From NCBI GenBank assembly GCA_949752735.1, contig OX457043.1, forward strand, positions 679,528 to 743,527: DNA of 64,000 nt, given 5' to 3'. The translations under genes were made by a program, and so were the position numbers. The notes beneath the pieces are model-generated. The model had not been told where the DNA came from. It saw only the letters and a list, made by a program, of their open reading frames with translations, and ran no database searches. Source of the DNA: Lumbricus terrestris. Lineage: Eukaryota > Annelida > Clitellata > Crassiclitellata > Lumbricidae. Shown one piece after another: positions 47,782 through 59,000 of the stretch (positions are counted from its first letter, which is position 1; each line of letters starts with the position of its first letter).

Positions 47782-49183
47782 GTAACAAAGATCATTAGCG
47801 ACGCCCTCCTCCTTTATCTAGGTTTGGGACTGGCACTGGCAGAGTGCGACCGGTGGCGTAGTTTTGTTGTGAAGTAATAATAATGAGCCGTTCCAGAATG
47901 CATTTTTTTACGTCTCCGGATAATTTTTTTAAAATCCCGATGGATCTGAGATACCTCGGGTAAAAAAGGATGCTATCCACTAAAAGAATGAGTAAGTAAA
48001 CGATAGGCTAAGAAAAGGTAAATCAGATTTTTAAGATCAGAATTTACAACCGAGATTTGTATATTTAGTTGAATGTTCAAAGCAATGACTAAAAATGGTC
48101 GTCAGAAAAAAAGACCGGACAAAGGAGGCAGTCGCTTCACCGCCGTGGTCCGCTTTAAGCGGTCGGTTACCGTCCGCCCGAAAGACCGCTTGCCCATCCC
48201 CCATAGGCTACACCCGACATCTGAATTCCCCCAGTCAGATTCGTTCATTTCAATTTACTGTCTTTTCAAAATACCAAGCAGAAATCTAGCAACACAACCA
48301 CACACACGAACTAATATTGAATATTATTTCTAACATGATTACTTCATCTGTGTACATCTCGTTTACATCCTTAGTTTTACATCCACTTTCACATCTCTTC
48401 TCACATCTCTTCTTACATCTCTAAAACCATTTTGTTTGCGTCTCATCGACCGATCGTCTGCTCTGCTGGTGTTGGATCGCCATCGATCGATGCTTGTTGT
48501 ACACTTGACACCACAGTCCAACATTTGACACCACACTGTGACCACAGTCCAAAAACATCAGCCACCACACATCACACGATTACATATTGTTGGCAATTGT
48601 TTGCTTTCTGTTCTCATCCGACTTATAATAATCGAATCGCATCAGCAATCGATGATGAAAATTAAGGCGTGAAACGTGAAACGAAGACATAGGATATGTG
48701 GATGATGTGGATGATGTCGTCACTCAGATCGGATGACGGGTGTGATAGGATTAAACGCCTACGTCTCTACACAACAGTGATATCTGATCTCATCTGATCG
48801 CTCGCGTTAAAGTAGAGCACACACAATGCACCGCGGTATAATAGGTAAGCAACAGATAGCGCCGATGCATTGTGGGTCATCTGGTTGAGCTGGAACTGTA
48901 ATTTCATATTGCTTTTCCACTATTATATACATCCCGCCCTACCTCTCTCTGCCTGTCTATCAATCTCTATTCATCTGTCTCTGTCTCTGTCTACATGTAT
49001 CTGTCTTTCTGTCTCTGTCTCTCTGGGATTCATGCTGACCTGGTCACGGTCTGATTTTCAAGCGACATCAGTCTATCCCTTGCATTTGAGACCCGGGCGC
49101 TATAGAAGTTACTAATTAGTAATTACTATACAGTTGCCAATAATATTCGAATGATGCATGCTTTTTTAAGATGAGAATATTCT
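47782..49183. other. No gene seen
   Basis: Unique sequence with tcacatctcttct repeats at 48365-48420 and a CTGT patch at 48970-49025. The ORF at 48073-48333 is not recognisable. Confidence 0.4.
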
Positions 49184-49265
49184 TTAACCATTCCCGCCGG
49201 AATTGTTTTGATACCTATCCTGTTAATGGGGTCACGGGTGACCCCATCCGGCGGGAAAGAGTTAA
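49184..49265. mobile_element. 74-bp piggyBac-like MITE with TTAA target
   Basis: TTAA at 49184-49187 and 49262-49265 bound arms CCATTCCCGCCGG and the complement of CTCTTTCCCGCCGG. An inner perfect dyad ggggtcac/gtgacccc lies at 49228-49245. TTAA targets and CCCTTT-type ends are the piggyBac signature. Confidence 0.55.
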
Positions 49266-49589
49266 TACACCAATTGCTATCCGCATTTTGGTGTACAGAC
49301 AACGTATAATAAACAAATGTACATCGTTTCAATATGCAATCTACGCCGGGTTTCGTTTAGAACAATAGATGAAGTGATTGCGAGAGTGAAGAAGATTTGA
49401 AGGATCACTGGAGGAATTCTTGGAGACATCTTAAGACTTTAATTTGAGAGATTAAGTTCAAGTAGAAGATACTCTGTCCAATTTTGTCTACTTAGCCGAT
49501 GTCAATCCATCAAATCCAGCCATAGCCTGCGGATAAGACTCAGCCGTTGCAAGAGAAGAGATTGAGAGAGCGATAGACAGATAAACAGA

Positions 49590-49779
49590 CAGACAGACGG
49601 ACGGACAGACAGACAGATAGATAGACAGACACACAGGCATACATACATACATACATACATACATACATACATACATACATACATACATACATACATACAT
49701 ACATACATACATACATACATACATACATACATACATACATACATACATACATACATACATACATACATACATACATACA

Positions 49780-49812
<33 letters not shown>
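49590..49812. repeat. CAGA tract and (CATA)n
   Basis: Short ACAG tract, then a pure CATA run from about 49638 to 49808. Confidence 0.97.
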
Positions 49813-49813
<1 letters not shown>

Positions 49814-50084
49814 CAGAGAAAGAGAGAGTGAGCACTGTTCTTAAAAAAATACGTGGGTTGTGCCTGTGACCAACGACCGTGGTTGCGCTGATGGCAGCGG
49901 TCAACAAACAGGTAGACGTTCGGAGATATCTTATCCGATCCGACGGAGAGAGCATCTCCTCCCTTGGATGTCGGTGGTCGGTGGTCGGTGGGTCTTATTG
50001 ACGCAGCTGAGACGCAATTATCATCATCCAGATATAACACGGATCGGCATTTTTAACTCAGCTCAAGTTTCTCGATCTTTGCAT

Positions 50085-50926
50085 ATATTACGTCTGTCTC
50101 ATATTATGTCTCTCATATTATGTCTCTCATATTATGTCTCTCATATTATGTCTCTCATATTATGTCTCTCATATTATGTCTCTCATATTATGTCTCTCAT
50201 ATTATGTCTCTCATATTATGTCTCTCATATTATGTCTCTCATATTATGTCTCTCATATTATGTCTCTCATATTATGTCTCTCATATCATGTCTCTCATAT
50301 CATGTCTCTCATATTATGTCTCTCATATTATGTCTCTCATATTATGTCTCTCATATTATGTCTCTCATATTATGTCTCTCATATTATGTCTCTCATATCA
50401 TGTCTCTCATATCATGTCTCTCATATCATGTCTCTCATATTATGTCTCTCATATTATGTCTCTCATATTATGTCTCTCATATTATGTCTCTCATATCATG
50501 TCTCTCATATTATGTCTCTCATATTATGTCTCTCATATTATGTCTCTCATATCATGTCTCTCATATTATGTCTCTCATATTATGTCTCCCATATTATGTC
50601 TCTCATATTATGTCTCTCATATTATGTCTCTCATATCATGTCTCTCATATCATGTCTCTCATATTATGTCTCTCATATTATGTCTCTCATATTATGTCTC
50701 TCATATCATGTCTCTCATATTATGTCTCTCATATCATGTCTCTCATATTATGTCTCTCATATTATGTCTCTCATATTATGTCTCTCATATTATGTCTCTC
50801 ATATCATGTCTCTCATATTATGTCTCTCATATTATGTCTCTCATAAAATTATGTCTCTCATATTATGTCTCTCATAAAATTATGTCTCTCATATTATGTC
50901 TGTCATATTATGTCTCTCATATCATA
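50085..50926. repeat. 14-bp satellite (TGTCTCTCATATTA)
   Basis: About 60 head-to-tail 14-bp units. The only common variation is T or C at one position (atattatg or atatcatg). Two units near 50845 and 50875 carry an aaa insertion. A 14-bp period leaves all plus frames open. Confidence 0.97.
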
Positions 50927-51423
50927 TCCCTTTCTTTCTCTCCTTGTGTCCTTGATTTTTCTCTTTGCCCTCTTTCGTTCACCGATACACCGTTTTGCCT
51001 TTCCCTTCATCGCCTCAATTACCCTTCTCTCCTTGCATACGTAAAGCTGTCAGCAGATATCGTAAATACGTGGTCTAATGTCCACGATCATCATCATCAT
51101 TATCAACCTCCTCATCCTCATCTTTCCTCAGAGGATGCGAGAAATGGAGAGGATGCTGTGTTCATCTCTTTCCTCTGCCTCAGCAACAACTCGCTGATCA
51201 TTATTCGTCTCCGATGGATGAAGAGATGAAGACTGTGATTTGCTGCAACTGCAGACAAGAAGATGGTATATATATACCACATCTGTATATGTATACAACC
51301 ACAGCATCTGCAGATGACATCACCAGATAACATGGACGCACATTTATGGAAGGTTTCAAAGATACTAAGAAGCGTACACAGAGAAAGGCAACAGGACAAA
51401 AAGACGCCGATAATGAGCGATGC

Positions 51424-51503
<80 letters not shown>

Positions 51504-51784
51504 ACACACACACACAGACGAAGACAGAGGTGAAAGAATTACACTAACGTAGTAAGTAGTAAGAGCAGAGGCTGACAAGAAGGGTGACAGACGTGCAGTA
51601 TAGGAGCGATAGACAGGCAGACATAAACATAAACTGATGTCTTGACTCTTCTGATTTGTTGAGATGTCAATTTCTTCTGACCACCTGCAGTCTTCATTGC
51701 CATACAGTATACTATACATATATACACACCGTGTAGCAGCGGAAGTCTATATCCATAAAGTGTCAGTAGAGTCTGATCACTCGT
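50927..51784. other. No gene; (GA)n and (CA)n at 51427-51518
   Basis: GA run at 51427-51500 joined to a short CA run. The rest is unique with CATCATCAT patches near 51090. Confidence 0.6.
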
Positions 51785-51791
51785 CACCTTG

Positions 51792-52940
51792 TCACCTTCT
51801 TGTGCCGTCAGTTCGAGGAACTCTAGCGACCGTCATGACCAGCCTTCTCCACTCCATTCTGTTCTGCGTCACATCCCTCAATTGTTCAAGATTCATCCCT
51901 GTCCTTCTGTGTACATCCTCCATCCATCTGATCCTCGGTCGTCCTCTTCTCCTCGTACTCTCTCCACACGCCAGCATCTTCGCCTTCTCCAGTCCATCCG
52001 TGCGCATCACGTGACCGAAATACATCAGCTTCTGTTTGATGATCCTCTGCAGCAATAACATATTTCCTCTTAGTTGACCTATGTCCTGGAGTACAGATTT
52101 ATTTGTTCTCTTCCACGATATTCCCAGCAGCCCTCTCCATATCCACATTTCACACGCAGCAATGTTGACATCCAACGCCTTCGTCTTCGTCCACGTCTCG
52201 CTTCCATAATTATAGCACTATGGGGAAAATCATTGCTTTGACAAGTCTCGTCTTTGTCTGTAAGCTCACATGCCTGTCCCTCCATATCTTATCCATCCCA
52301 TGCATTGCAGCTTTGACCATTGAAATTCTCCGTCTCACCTCTTTATCGCATTTTCCTTCTTTCTCCACCATTGAGCCCAAAAACGAAAAACTTGTCACAA
52401 CCTCTATCTCCTCTCCATCCATTTCGAAGGTATCCCATTCCGCCGTGGTCATTATCTTAGTCTTTTTGATGTTAAAATATAATCCTGCTTTTTCGCTTTC
52501 CTTCTTTAGTCTTCTTTCCGCAAGATCATCTTTTCTCCCCGCCATTAGTGTAGTATCATCTGCATATCGTAGATTGTTTAGTATTTTTCCTGCTATCTTT
52601 ATATCTTCGTCTGCATCATCCATCTCTGCCATTCGTATTATTCTTTCTGCATACAGGTTAAACAAGAACGGAGATAATATGCATCCCTGTCTCACCCCCT
52701 TCCCGATCCTGATTTTATCCGTGTCTCCACATTCTGTCCTGATCATAGCTTCTTGGGACTGAACCAAACCCGAAAGGACGTTCAGTGACGGAGTCCGAAT
52801 TCTCGTTGTCCCTCCATACAGTCTCTTGAGCAGCATGATGAGATGCCTTGGAATTCCCATCTCTTGCAGTGTTTTCCACGACAAAGAATGATTCATGTAT
52901 GCAATCGAATGCTTTACTGTAGTCAATGAAGCAAAGGTGG
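51792..52940 (-). pseudogene. RTE-like reverse transcriptase, palm to C-terminus
   Basis: Motif A reads CFIDYSKAFD (just left of the 40-bp repeats, in another frame). IGKGVRQGCILSPFLFNLY is motif B. The catalytic YADD is at 52566-52555. After a frame change near 52210-52175, the C-terminal region reads KQKLMYFGHVMRT and RRGRPRIRWMEDV. A ~60-bp foreign insert sits between RLY and QEAMIRTE of the normal order. The enzyme would copy LINE RNA at the target site, but this copy cannot be translated intact. Confidence 0.85.
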
Positions 52941-53147
52941 ACCTCTTGTCCGAATTCTCGTTGTCCCTCCATTCTCCTTGACCTCTTGTCCGAATTCTCG
53001 TTGTCCCTCCATTCTCCTTGACCTCTTGTCCGAATTCTCGTTGTCCCTCCATTCTCCTTGACCTCTTGTCCGAATTCTCGTTGTCCCTTCATTCTCCTTG
53101 ACCTCTTGTCCGAATTCTCGTTGTCCCTCCATTCTCCTTGACCTCTG
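52940..53147. repeat. 40-bp minisatellite inside the RTE-like LINE, 5 copies
   Basis: Units start at 52940, 52980, 53020, 53060 and 53100 with only one or two substitutions, and a partial sixth ends near 53147. On the LINE's coding strand the unit begins ATGGAGGGACAACGAGAATT, coding for MEGQREFGQEV just before motif A. Confidence 0.93.
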
Positions 53148-54173
53148 TCCTGTTTCCGGCCGATCTCTGCAATCTTCTTTCCGTTGCAAATTTTACCGCC
53201 TCATCCGATAGCCATGGCGTTGTTTTCTTTCGTTGTTTCTTCGGCACAAAGTTCTCAGCTTCATTATGTATTATCGTCTTCATTTCCTCCCACATGTCGT
53301 CTGTTACAGTATTTATGGCATCATCCAGCTCCAGCGCTTCAAACCGGTTCTCTACCGCGATTCTGTATTCCGGCACGATTTCTTCACAGTCATATCCAAC
53401 TATTCGATCACCTGCTCTTTGGCTCTTTAGTTTTGTTCTCATGGTAGCCAGTGCCACGAACAATTCACGATCTGTTCGTAATCAGCTCCAGGTCTTGTTC
53501 TTATGTCCTTCACTGAACTCTTCCATCTTTGTCTTACCAGCATGTAGTCTATCTGGTTTCTACTCCTACCATCTGGTGATGTCCATGTGTGTAACCTCCT
53601 CTTTGGTTGTTCAAACCATGTGTTTGTAATGCTCAACTCGTTTGCTTCGCAGAAGTCTACCAATCTTGTGCCCGCCTCATTTCGCTTCCCCAGTCCATTC
53701 CTTCCAGTTGAAGAACTTTTATCCGTACTCTGTCCCACTTTCGCGTTGAAGTCTCCGATGATCAATAGTGTGTCCCCTTTAGGTACAGCGTCAATAGTCT
53801 CTTGTAGGCTGCTATAGAAACCGTTATGATCCTCCTCTTCCGCCACCGATGTTGGGCATAGACTTGGATGACCGTCATGTTGACCTCCCTTCCTCTGAAT
53901 CTGACACTCATCAATCGATCATTCACTGTATCATTGTATCACATTATTGCCGCCGCACTCCTTTTGTCACATATCATCGCTACTCCGTTTCAACTTCCCT
54001 CCTCAGATCCGAACATGATTATCCTGAATTCCCCTGATGTGAAGTGCCCCTGTCTTTTTCATTATCGTCTCGCTCAGTCCCAATATAGCCAAGCTAAGAC
54101 GTGTCATCTCTCCCTTTATCACCTCCAGTTTCCCTAGCTTCATACTGCGCACATTCCACGTGCCCACCTTCAT
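53148..54173 (-). pseudogene. RTE-like apurinic endonuclease domain
   Basis: Starts MKVGTWNVRSM (ATG at 54173) and continues KGEMTRLSLAILGLSE. After a frame break it reads IIGDFNAKVG and WTSPDGRSRNQIDYML (53439-53846), then TPWLSDEAVKFATERR (53190-53215). GDFNAKVG and the RNQIDY block are standard endonuclease motifs of non-LTR elements; the enzyme nicks target DNA. At least two frameshifts and a missing middle block make it non-functional. Confidence 0.85.
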
Positions 54174-54287
54174 CCGTGTCTTGCAGCTCAGGCTGAGTCG
54201 GTGCTCCTCGACACCCTCCTCCGTCACTGAACGTCCTTTCGGGTTTGGTTCAGTCACTTCATCACGTCTGGAACTTCCCCGCTCACC

Positions 54288-54497
54288 CAGGGCCGGATTA
54301 AGGCATGTTCGACCGAACAGAGGCCCACACTTTAGGGGGCCCCACACATGCGGGAAAAAACAATTTTTCCGAATTTTTTTAGGTTTTTACTTTTTATCAA
54401 ATTTCAATCAAAACGACAAAAAAGTCATCAGAATTTTCGGTCGAAGATCCGCCAAACATTTCTCGAACATGGCCCCCCATTTCTTAATCCGGCCCTG
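54288..54497. mobile_element. hAT-type MITE, 210 bp, nested at the 5' end of the RTE-like LINE
   Basis: Perfect 15-bp inverted termini CAGGGCCGGATTAAG and an exact 8-bp duplication cgctcacc (54280-54287, 54498-54505). The first six bases are shared with the 34387 element (CAGGGC), but it is a separate family. Confidence 0.93.
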
Positions 54498-54654
54498 CGC
54501 TCACCGTGTCGCTCTTCTCCAGTAGCTGTTAAGTCGTCTTCCGGCATGGAGGTACCGCCATCAGCGACTATCGTTGGTTCATGGATTGTGCTTTTCAAGA
54601 CAGTTTTCGTGGCAGAAGGCGAATGTAATTATATGGAAGAAAGGTCAAAATTAA

Positions 54655-54722
54655 TGATGATAGTAAACATAGTAATGGTTACAATAGTAGTAGTTGTGAT
54701 AGTAGTAGTAGTAGTAGTAGTG

Positions 54723-54784
<62 letters not shown>

Positions 54785-54889
54785 TGCAGTTGTGGTAGTA
54801 GTGCATGGCAGTAGTCGTAGAAGTAGTAGTAGTTTTAGATATGGTAGCTGTAGTAGTATATAGTAATAATAATAATAACAATAATAACA

Positions 54890-54942
<53 letters not shown>
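54655..54942. repeat. (GTA)n, (AAT)n and (GAT)n runs
   Basis: GTA/TAG run at 54675-54785 with interruptions, AAT/AAC at 54862-54888, and GAT at 54889-54942, directly before a SINE head. Confidence 0.93.
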
Positions 54943-54945
54943 AAT

Positions 54946-55190
54946 GGGGCGCGGTGGTGTAGTGATTATGTTCATTGCCTCGCAGCCGGAGGCTTGCAGG
55001 TTCGAATCCACGCCAAGCCGCCGCGAAGAGGCCCTACGCAAGAGTCCTTCACTCGCAATTGGTCAGGCGCTTTTTTTGCGTGAAACTCCGATGCAGTGTC
55101 CTCGCTGTTGTCGGGAGCGCCTCTGAGTAGTGAGCTTGAAGGGGGGCTGTAGAAATGGAGAAACAATTAAATAAAGTGAATAAATAACAG
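54946..55190 (+). mobile_element. tRNA-derived SINE, family 1 (copy 2)
   Basis: A box TGGTGTAGTGATT at 54955-54967, B box GGTTCGAATCC at 54999-55009, body matching the 3818 copy in inverse orientation, and tail ctctgagtagtgagcttga followed by an A-rich end. Confidence 0.85.
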
Positions 55191-55372
55191 TGACAAAATA
55201 ACAATAACAAAACAACAATACTAAAATAGCAATATTAACAATTTTTACTTCAGACTTTCGTATTTGCGTGTTGCATTTGAGATCTAAGCACATCTGCTGC
55301 ATGTGCCATTGAACCTACTGCAGGCCGCAGCATATATGTATGTAGCATCTATTCGGATGCAATGGTTCCTAC

Positions 55373-55856
55373 CTTGAGCGAAGCTGTTGAACCTGCAGAA
55401 GAACGCACCAAGAACCCAACCTTCCGTCAGATTGTCAACGAGATGGACCCACGAGCATAGCGATGTCACCATCACATCGGAGACGGCGAGATTGACGAGG
55501 AAGTAGTTGGTTGTTGTGTGCATCCTTTTGTTCCTCCACACGATGTAGACGACGAGTGAATTGCCGACGAGGGACAATCCAATGACGACGCTGTAGAGGG
55601 TGACCTTCACGATGACCTCCAAGAGACCAGGGTTAAGGCGAGATCCCATGTACATCACCTGACTGAAGTCGAAGGTCACCTGCTGCGCGTTGAAGGACTG
55701 GACGGGGCAGGGCACATCCGACGACGCTTCCACGTGGAATGAGGAGTGGACGGAGTGGGTGGAAGAGGATGTGGAGAGGGTGGTCACAGCTGCTGCAGGT
55801 GTCGAGTTGTCTTCCAAAGGAAAACCAAAGATGATGTCGGAGTTGTGCAGATCCAT
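55373..55856 (-). CDS. Class A GPCR, exon 1 (N-terminus, TM1, TM2)
   Basis: 161 codons plus one base, ending CAAG then GTAGGA donor, phase 1, which joins exon 2 exactly. The extracellular N-terminus of about 80 residues has an N-glycosylation site at N17 (NST). TM1 is about 81-107 with GN at 98-99. TM2 is about 117-138 with LAVSD, placing the conserved Asp at 127. A second glycosylation site is at N142 (NLT). C154, in the WVLGAFFC pattern before TM3, is the usual disulfide cysteine. The start is the ATG at 55856. The frame is open further upstream, and an acceptor-like tttgcag near 55952 leaves room for an upstream exon. Together the four exons give 381 residues. The receptor would couple a secreted peptide ligand to G proteins at the plasma membrane. 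Confidence 0.9.
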
Positions 55857-55944
55857 CTTTAAAAATCCTTTTTCAAGTTCAAAAATATCCAGCACGTATT
55901 TCCACTCTTCCGTGTATACCTCACATTTCCAGTCAGCCTCGGGT

Positions 55945-56241
55945 TTATGATTACTGCAAATAATAACACAACGAACAGTTCTGATAAAACGCGCGAAATT
56001 GCTATTAACAGACGCAACAAGTGCTCACTCTCAACCCATTCATCCCTATCCGGAGTTTTTCGTACAAAATCCACCAAGGCATTGGGAGTTCTTATTGGAG
56101 AGAAATTAACAGTTACAGACCACATCAATCAGATTATCTACTCAGGTACTGCCTCACTCTATGGCGTCTATGCCATCATAACCCTCAAGGCTCATGGGGA
56201 ATCCATACAAGAGCTACAAACTATAATTACTAGAGCTACTA
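55945..56241 (+). pseudogene. Older LINE reverse transcriptase fragment, left part
   Basis: Reads VFRTKSTKALGVLIGEKLTV, then TDHINQIIYSG, SLYGVYAIITLKAHG and QTIITRATII. This is the thumb-region pattern of jockey/CR1-type LINEs. It is interrupted exactly at ATII by the younger LINE and resumes at 57699. Confidence 0.75.
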
Positions 56242-57698
56242 TCATAAATCAATAAATCGATACAGAGCGGTGAGGTTCCACAAGAATGGAGGGATGCCCT
56301 TATAGTGCCATTGTTTAAAAAGGGAAACAGAAGTGAACCGAGTAACTACAGACCAGTCAGTCTAACCAGTGTGGTGTGTAAGGTCATGGAGAGAATTGTT
56401 AAAGATAACATAGTTAAGCACATGGAGGAACATGATATTATAAAAGGTAGTCAGCATGGGTTTACTAAGGGACGCTCGTGTTTGACAAATCTGTTGGAAT
56501 TCTTTGAGGAGGTCTTTGAGAAGATGGATGAGGGAAAACCAGTGGATGTGATTTACCTAGACTTTGCAAAGGCATTTGATAAAGTATCCCATAAAAGACT
56601 AATTAAAAAGTTGCAAGCATGCGGGATTAGTGGACAGGTACTCAAGTGGATTCAAAACTGGCTTTCAGATAGAAGACAAAAGGTGGGAATAGGCAATAAA
56701 CATTCTAGGTGGACAGCAGTGCTAAGCGGAGTGCCACAAGGATCAGTGTTGGGGCCACTGTTGTTTGTACTTTTCATCAATGACATAGATGATGGGGTTC
56801 TATCGAAAATTTCTAAGTTTGCGGATGACACAAAACTATGTAGAGCAGTGGGTAATGAAGAAGAAGCAGAGATACTACAGGAAGATCTACGAAGAATGTT
56901 TAGATGGTCTCAGGACTGGCAAATGCTCTTTAATTTGGAAAAGTGTTCAGTGATGCATATGGGGAAAAGAAACCAGGAGTTTGCATACGAAATGGGGGGT
57001 AAGGTACTGAGGGTTAGCGAGGAAGAAAGGGACTTAGGAGTGATTATGCACAAGAGTGCAAAACCTTCAAGGCAATGTGCGGAAGCATCAAAAAAGGCAA
57101 ATTCAACATTAGGCATGATAAAAAGGACAATAGTTACTAGAGACAAGGATACATTACTGAGGTTGTATAAATCACTGGTTAGGCCACAGTTGGAATACTG
57201 CATTCAGGCATGGAACCCATACCTGAAACAGGACATTGAAAAATTGGAGAAAGTGCAAAGAAGAGCTACGAAGATGATTTGGGGCTACAAAGATTTGAGC
57301 TATGAAGAGAGGTTGGAAAGGTGTGGGCTAACAACACTGGAGAGACGGAGGAGCAGGGGAGACCTAATTGAAGCATACAAGATCATTACTGGAAAGGAAG
57401 CACTAGGTTGGGAGAAATTCTTTGAATTAGCACCAAACAAAGCAACTCGGGGTCATAGGTACAAATTGTTTAAGAAGCCGAGAGGAACATTGGGACATAA
57501 ATTCTTTAGTGCTAGAGTTGTAGACATGTGGAATGGCTTGGATGACAGCACTGTGTCGGTGGACACGGTCTCAGCATTTAAAAGGAAGCTAGGAAAATTG
57601 GGCTACTAAATGTTCCAGGTTAATTTGCAGTGATTCTAACACAGACCCAGCGTCTTCTGAACCACTTAAAACCCATGTTATGTTATGTTATGTTATGT
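56242..57698 (+). mobile_element. CR1-like LINE, 5'-truncated, nested in an older LINE
   Basis: Lies between two copies of atcata (56241 region and about 57699-57704) that belong to the host LINE's reading frame. It ends in an ATGTT pentanucleotide tail (57674-57700), as is usual for non-LTR elements. The reverse transcriptase ORF is unbroken, so the insertion is fairly recent. Confidence 0.85.
56248..57609 (+). CDS. CR1-like LINE reverse transcriptase, intact from the RT domain to the stop
   Basis: 453 codons open from the truncation point to a natural stop. The fragment begins with SGEVPQEWRDALIVPLFKKG. It then has NYRPVSLTS, QHGFTKGRSC, the motif A stretch YLDFAKAFDKV, motif B SGVPQGSVLGPLL, catalytic FADD, and the C-terminal LEYCIQAWNPYLKQDI and GDLIEAYKI blocks. 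This is the palm and thumb of a non-LTR retrotransposon ORF2. The endonuclease is lost by 5' truncation and there is no start codon of its own, so expression is doubtful although the frame is undamaged. Assignment to CR1/jockey rather than a near relative is by pattern only. Confidence 0.88.
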   Translation: MNKSIQSGEVPQEWRDALIVPLFKKGNRSEPSNYRPVSLTSVVCKVMERIVKDNIVKHMEEHDIIKGSQHGFTKGRSCLTNLLEFFEEVFEKMDEGKPVDVIYLDFAKAFDKVSHKRLIKKLQACGISGQVLKWIQNWLSDRRQKVGIGNKHSRWTAVLSGVPQGSVLGPLLFVLFINDIDDGVLSKISKFADDTKLCRAVGNEEEAEILQEDLRRMFRWSQDWQMLFNLEKCSVMHMGKRNQEFAYEMGGKVLRVSEEERDLGVIMHKSAKPSRQCAEASKKANSTLGMIKRTIVTRDKDTLLRLYKSLVRPQLEYCIQAWNPYLKQDIEKLEKVQRRATKMIWGYKDLSYEERLERCGLTTLERRRSRGDLIEAYKIITGKEALGWEKFFELAPNKATRGHRYKLFKKPRGTLGHKFFSARVVDMWNGLDDSTVSVDTVSAFKRKLGKLGY

Positions 57699-58110
57699 TA
57701 TCATATCAAGAGTTATGTATGCCTCTCCTGCATGGTGGGGTCTGGCTAGTGGATTGGACAAATCCCGTCTTGAGGGCCTCATGAACAAACTCAGACGAGC
57801 CGGCTACTTACATCGTGATACACTTACAGCAGAAACTTTAGCGCAAAAGGCTGATAAGGTGCTTTTCAAAGCTCTTCAGGGTAATGAACTTCATGTCCTC
57901 CGTAACCTCTTCCCACTACAGCGAGATCCTATTATATAACTTTAGAGAAAGGGCTCACAATTTCATCCTCCCCAATAGAGAATCGTTAAATTTTATCCCA
58001 AGATTGTTATTCACAAAACATGTAGGCCTACTAACTATCTTGACTATAAGTTTTAAGCAGTCATACTGCCATTATTGTGCTAATATAAAATTACTGTCTG
58101 TTGTTTATTG
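57699..58110 (+). pseudogene. Older LINE reverse transcriptase fragment, right part
   Basis: Continues the left part as ISRVMYASPAWWGL, then NKLRRAGYLHRD and DKVLFKALQGNELHVLRNLF. After a frame shift near 57935 it reads NFRERAHNFILP. It was one unit with 55945-56241 before the CR1-like insertion. Confidence 0.8.
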
Positions 58111-58800
58111 AATTAAACGAATATATACAATGTCATGTATATACACATAAGACTTCAACAATAATTTCATTCAACTAAAGGCAGAGTAATATACGAAATG
58201 AAAGAATGAACGACTGAGCGAAAGAAAGAATGAATTGACGAACGAAGAAAAGAACGGAAGATCATATAAACGAAGAAAGGAAGAGAGAATTATTATTTAG
58301 TAAGGTAGTAAGAAACGAACGTAGGTCTATAATTCAACTATGAATCGTCGACATTTACCTACATACTTACACTTCTTCCCGTCTTAACCTATGTCAAGAA
58401 GTTTCTCCTGATTCTTCTCCTTAGACTTCTCCTTATTCTTCTCTCTACTCTTATCTGCTTCTCTGCTCTCTGCCGTCTCGGATGGCGTCTGTCGTCAATG
58501 GCGGCAGATGTCGCTAGGTCGTCATTTAACGAAGGAGAGACGAGAGTGAATGCGAAGAGAAGAGACTCTGAATGCGTCGGCGGCGTCAAGCAACGGAAAA
58601 GGAGAAGGAGGAGGAGGGGGAGATGAGGAGGAGGAGAGGAGGAGGAGAGGAGGAGGAGAGGAGGAAGAGGATGAGGAAGAGGAGGAGGTTGCTCAGAGAA
58701 AACAGATACGCAGACAGAGAACGACAGAGAGACAAAGACAACAAGGTACTATATACACACAGAGAGAAAGAAAGACAGAGACTGAGACAGATAGACACAT
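58111..58800. repeat. No gene; GAAAGAA patches, GGAGGA tract up to the gap
   Basis: Aacgaa/gaaaga-rich at 58195-58320, TTCTCCTTA repeats at 58405-58465, GGAGGA tract at 58595-58690, then ACAGAGA up to the assembly gap. Confidence 0.75.
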
Positions 58801-59000
58801 NNNNNNNNNNNNNNNNNNNNNNNNNNNNNNNNNNNNNNNNNNNNNNNNNNNNNNNNNNNNNNNNNNNNNNNNNNNNNNNNNNNNNNNNNNNNNNNNNNNN
58901 NNNNNNNNNNNNNNNNNNNNNNNNNNNNNNNNNNNNNNNNNNNNNNNNNNNNNNNNNNNNNNNNNNNNNNNNNNNNNNNNNNNNNNNNNNNNNNNNNNNN
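58801..59000. other. Assembly gap (200 N)
   Basis: Exactly 200 undetermined bases between GA-rich repeat sequences. The true length is unknown. Confidence 1.

Larger units (their letters stand above)
51785..54275 (-). mobile_element. RTE-like LINE, internally rearranged
   Basis: In minus orientation it runs from an apurinic endonuclease domain (starting near 54173) through a reverse transcriptase to a C-terminal domain ending near 51792. The domain order, the GTWNVRSM start and the FGHVMRTDGLEKAKML-type C-terminus resemble the RTE/BovB group. It has several frameshifts, a deletion between endonuclease and palm filled by a 40-bp tandem repeat, and a 210-bp MITE near its 5' end. Confidence 0.85.

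Noticed and set aside
49860..51229. Two ORFs of over 320 codons with MSLILCLSYYV repeats that look like membrane segments
   Set aside because: Read-through of the 14-bp satellite, whose length leaves every plus frame open.
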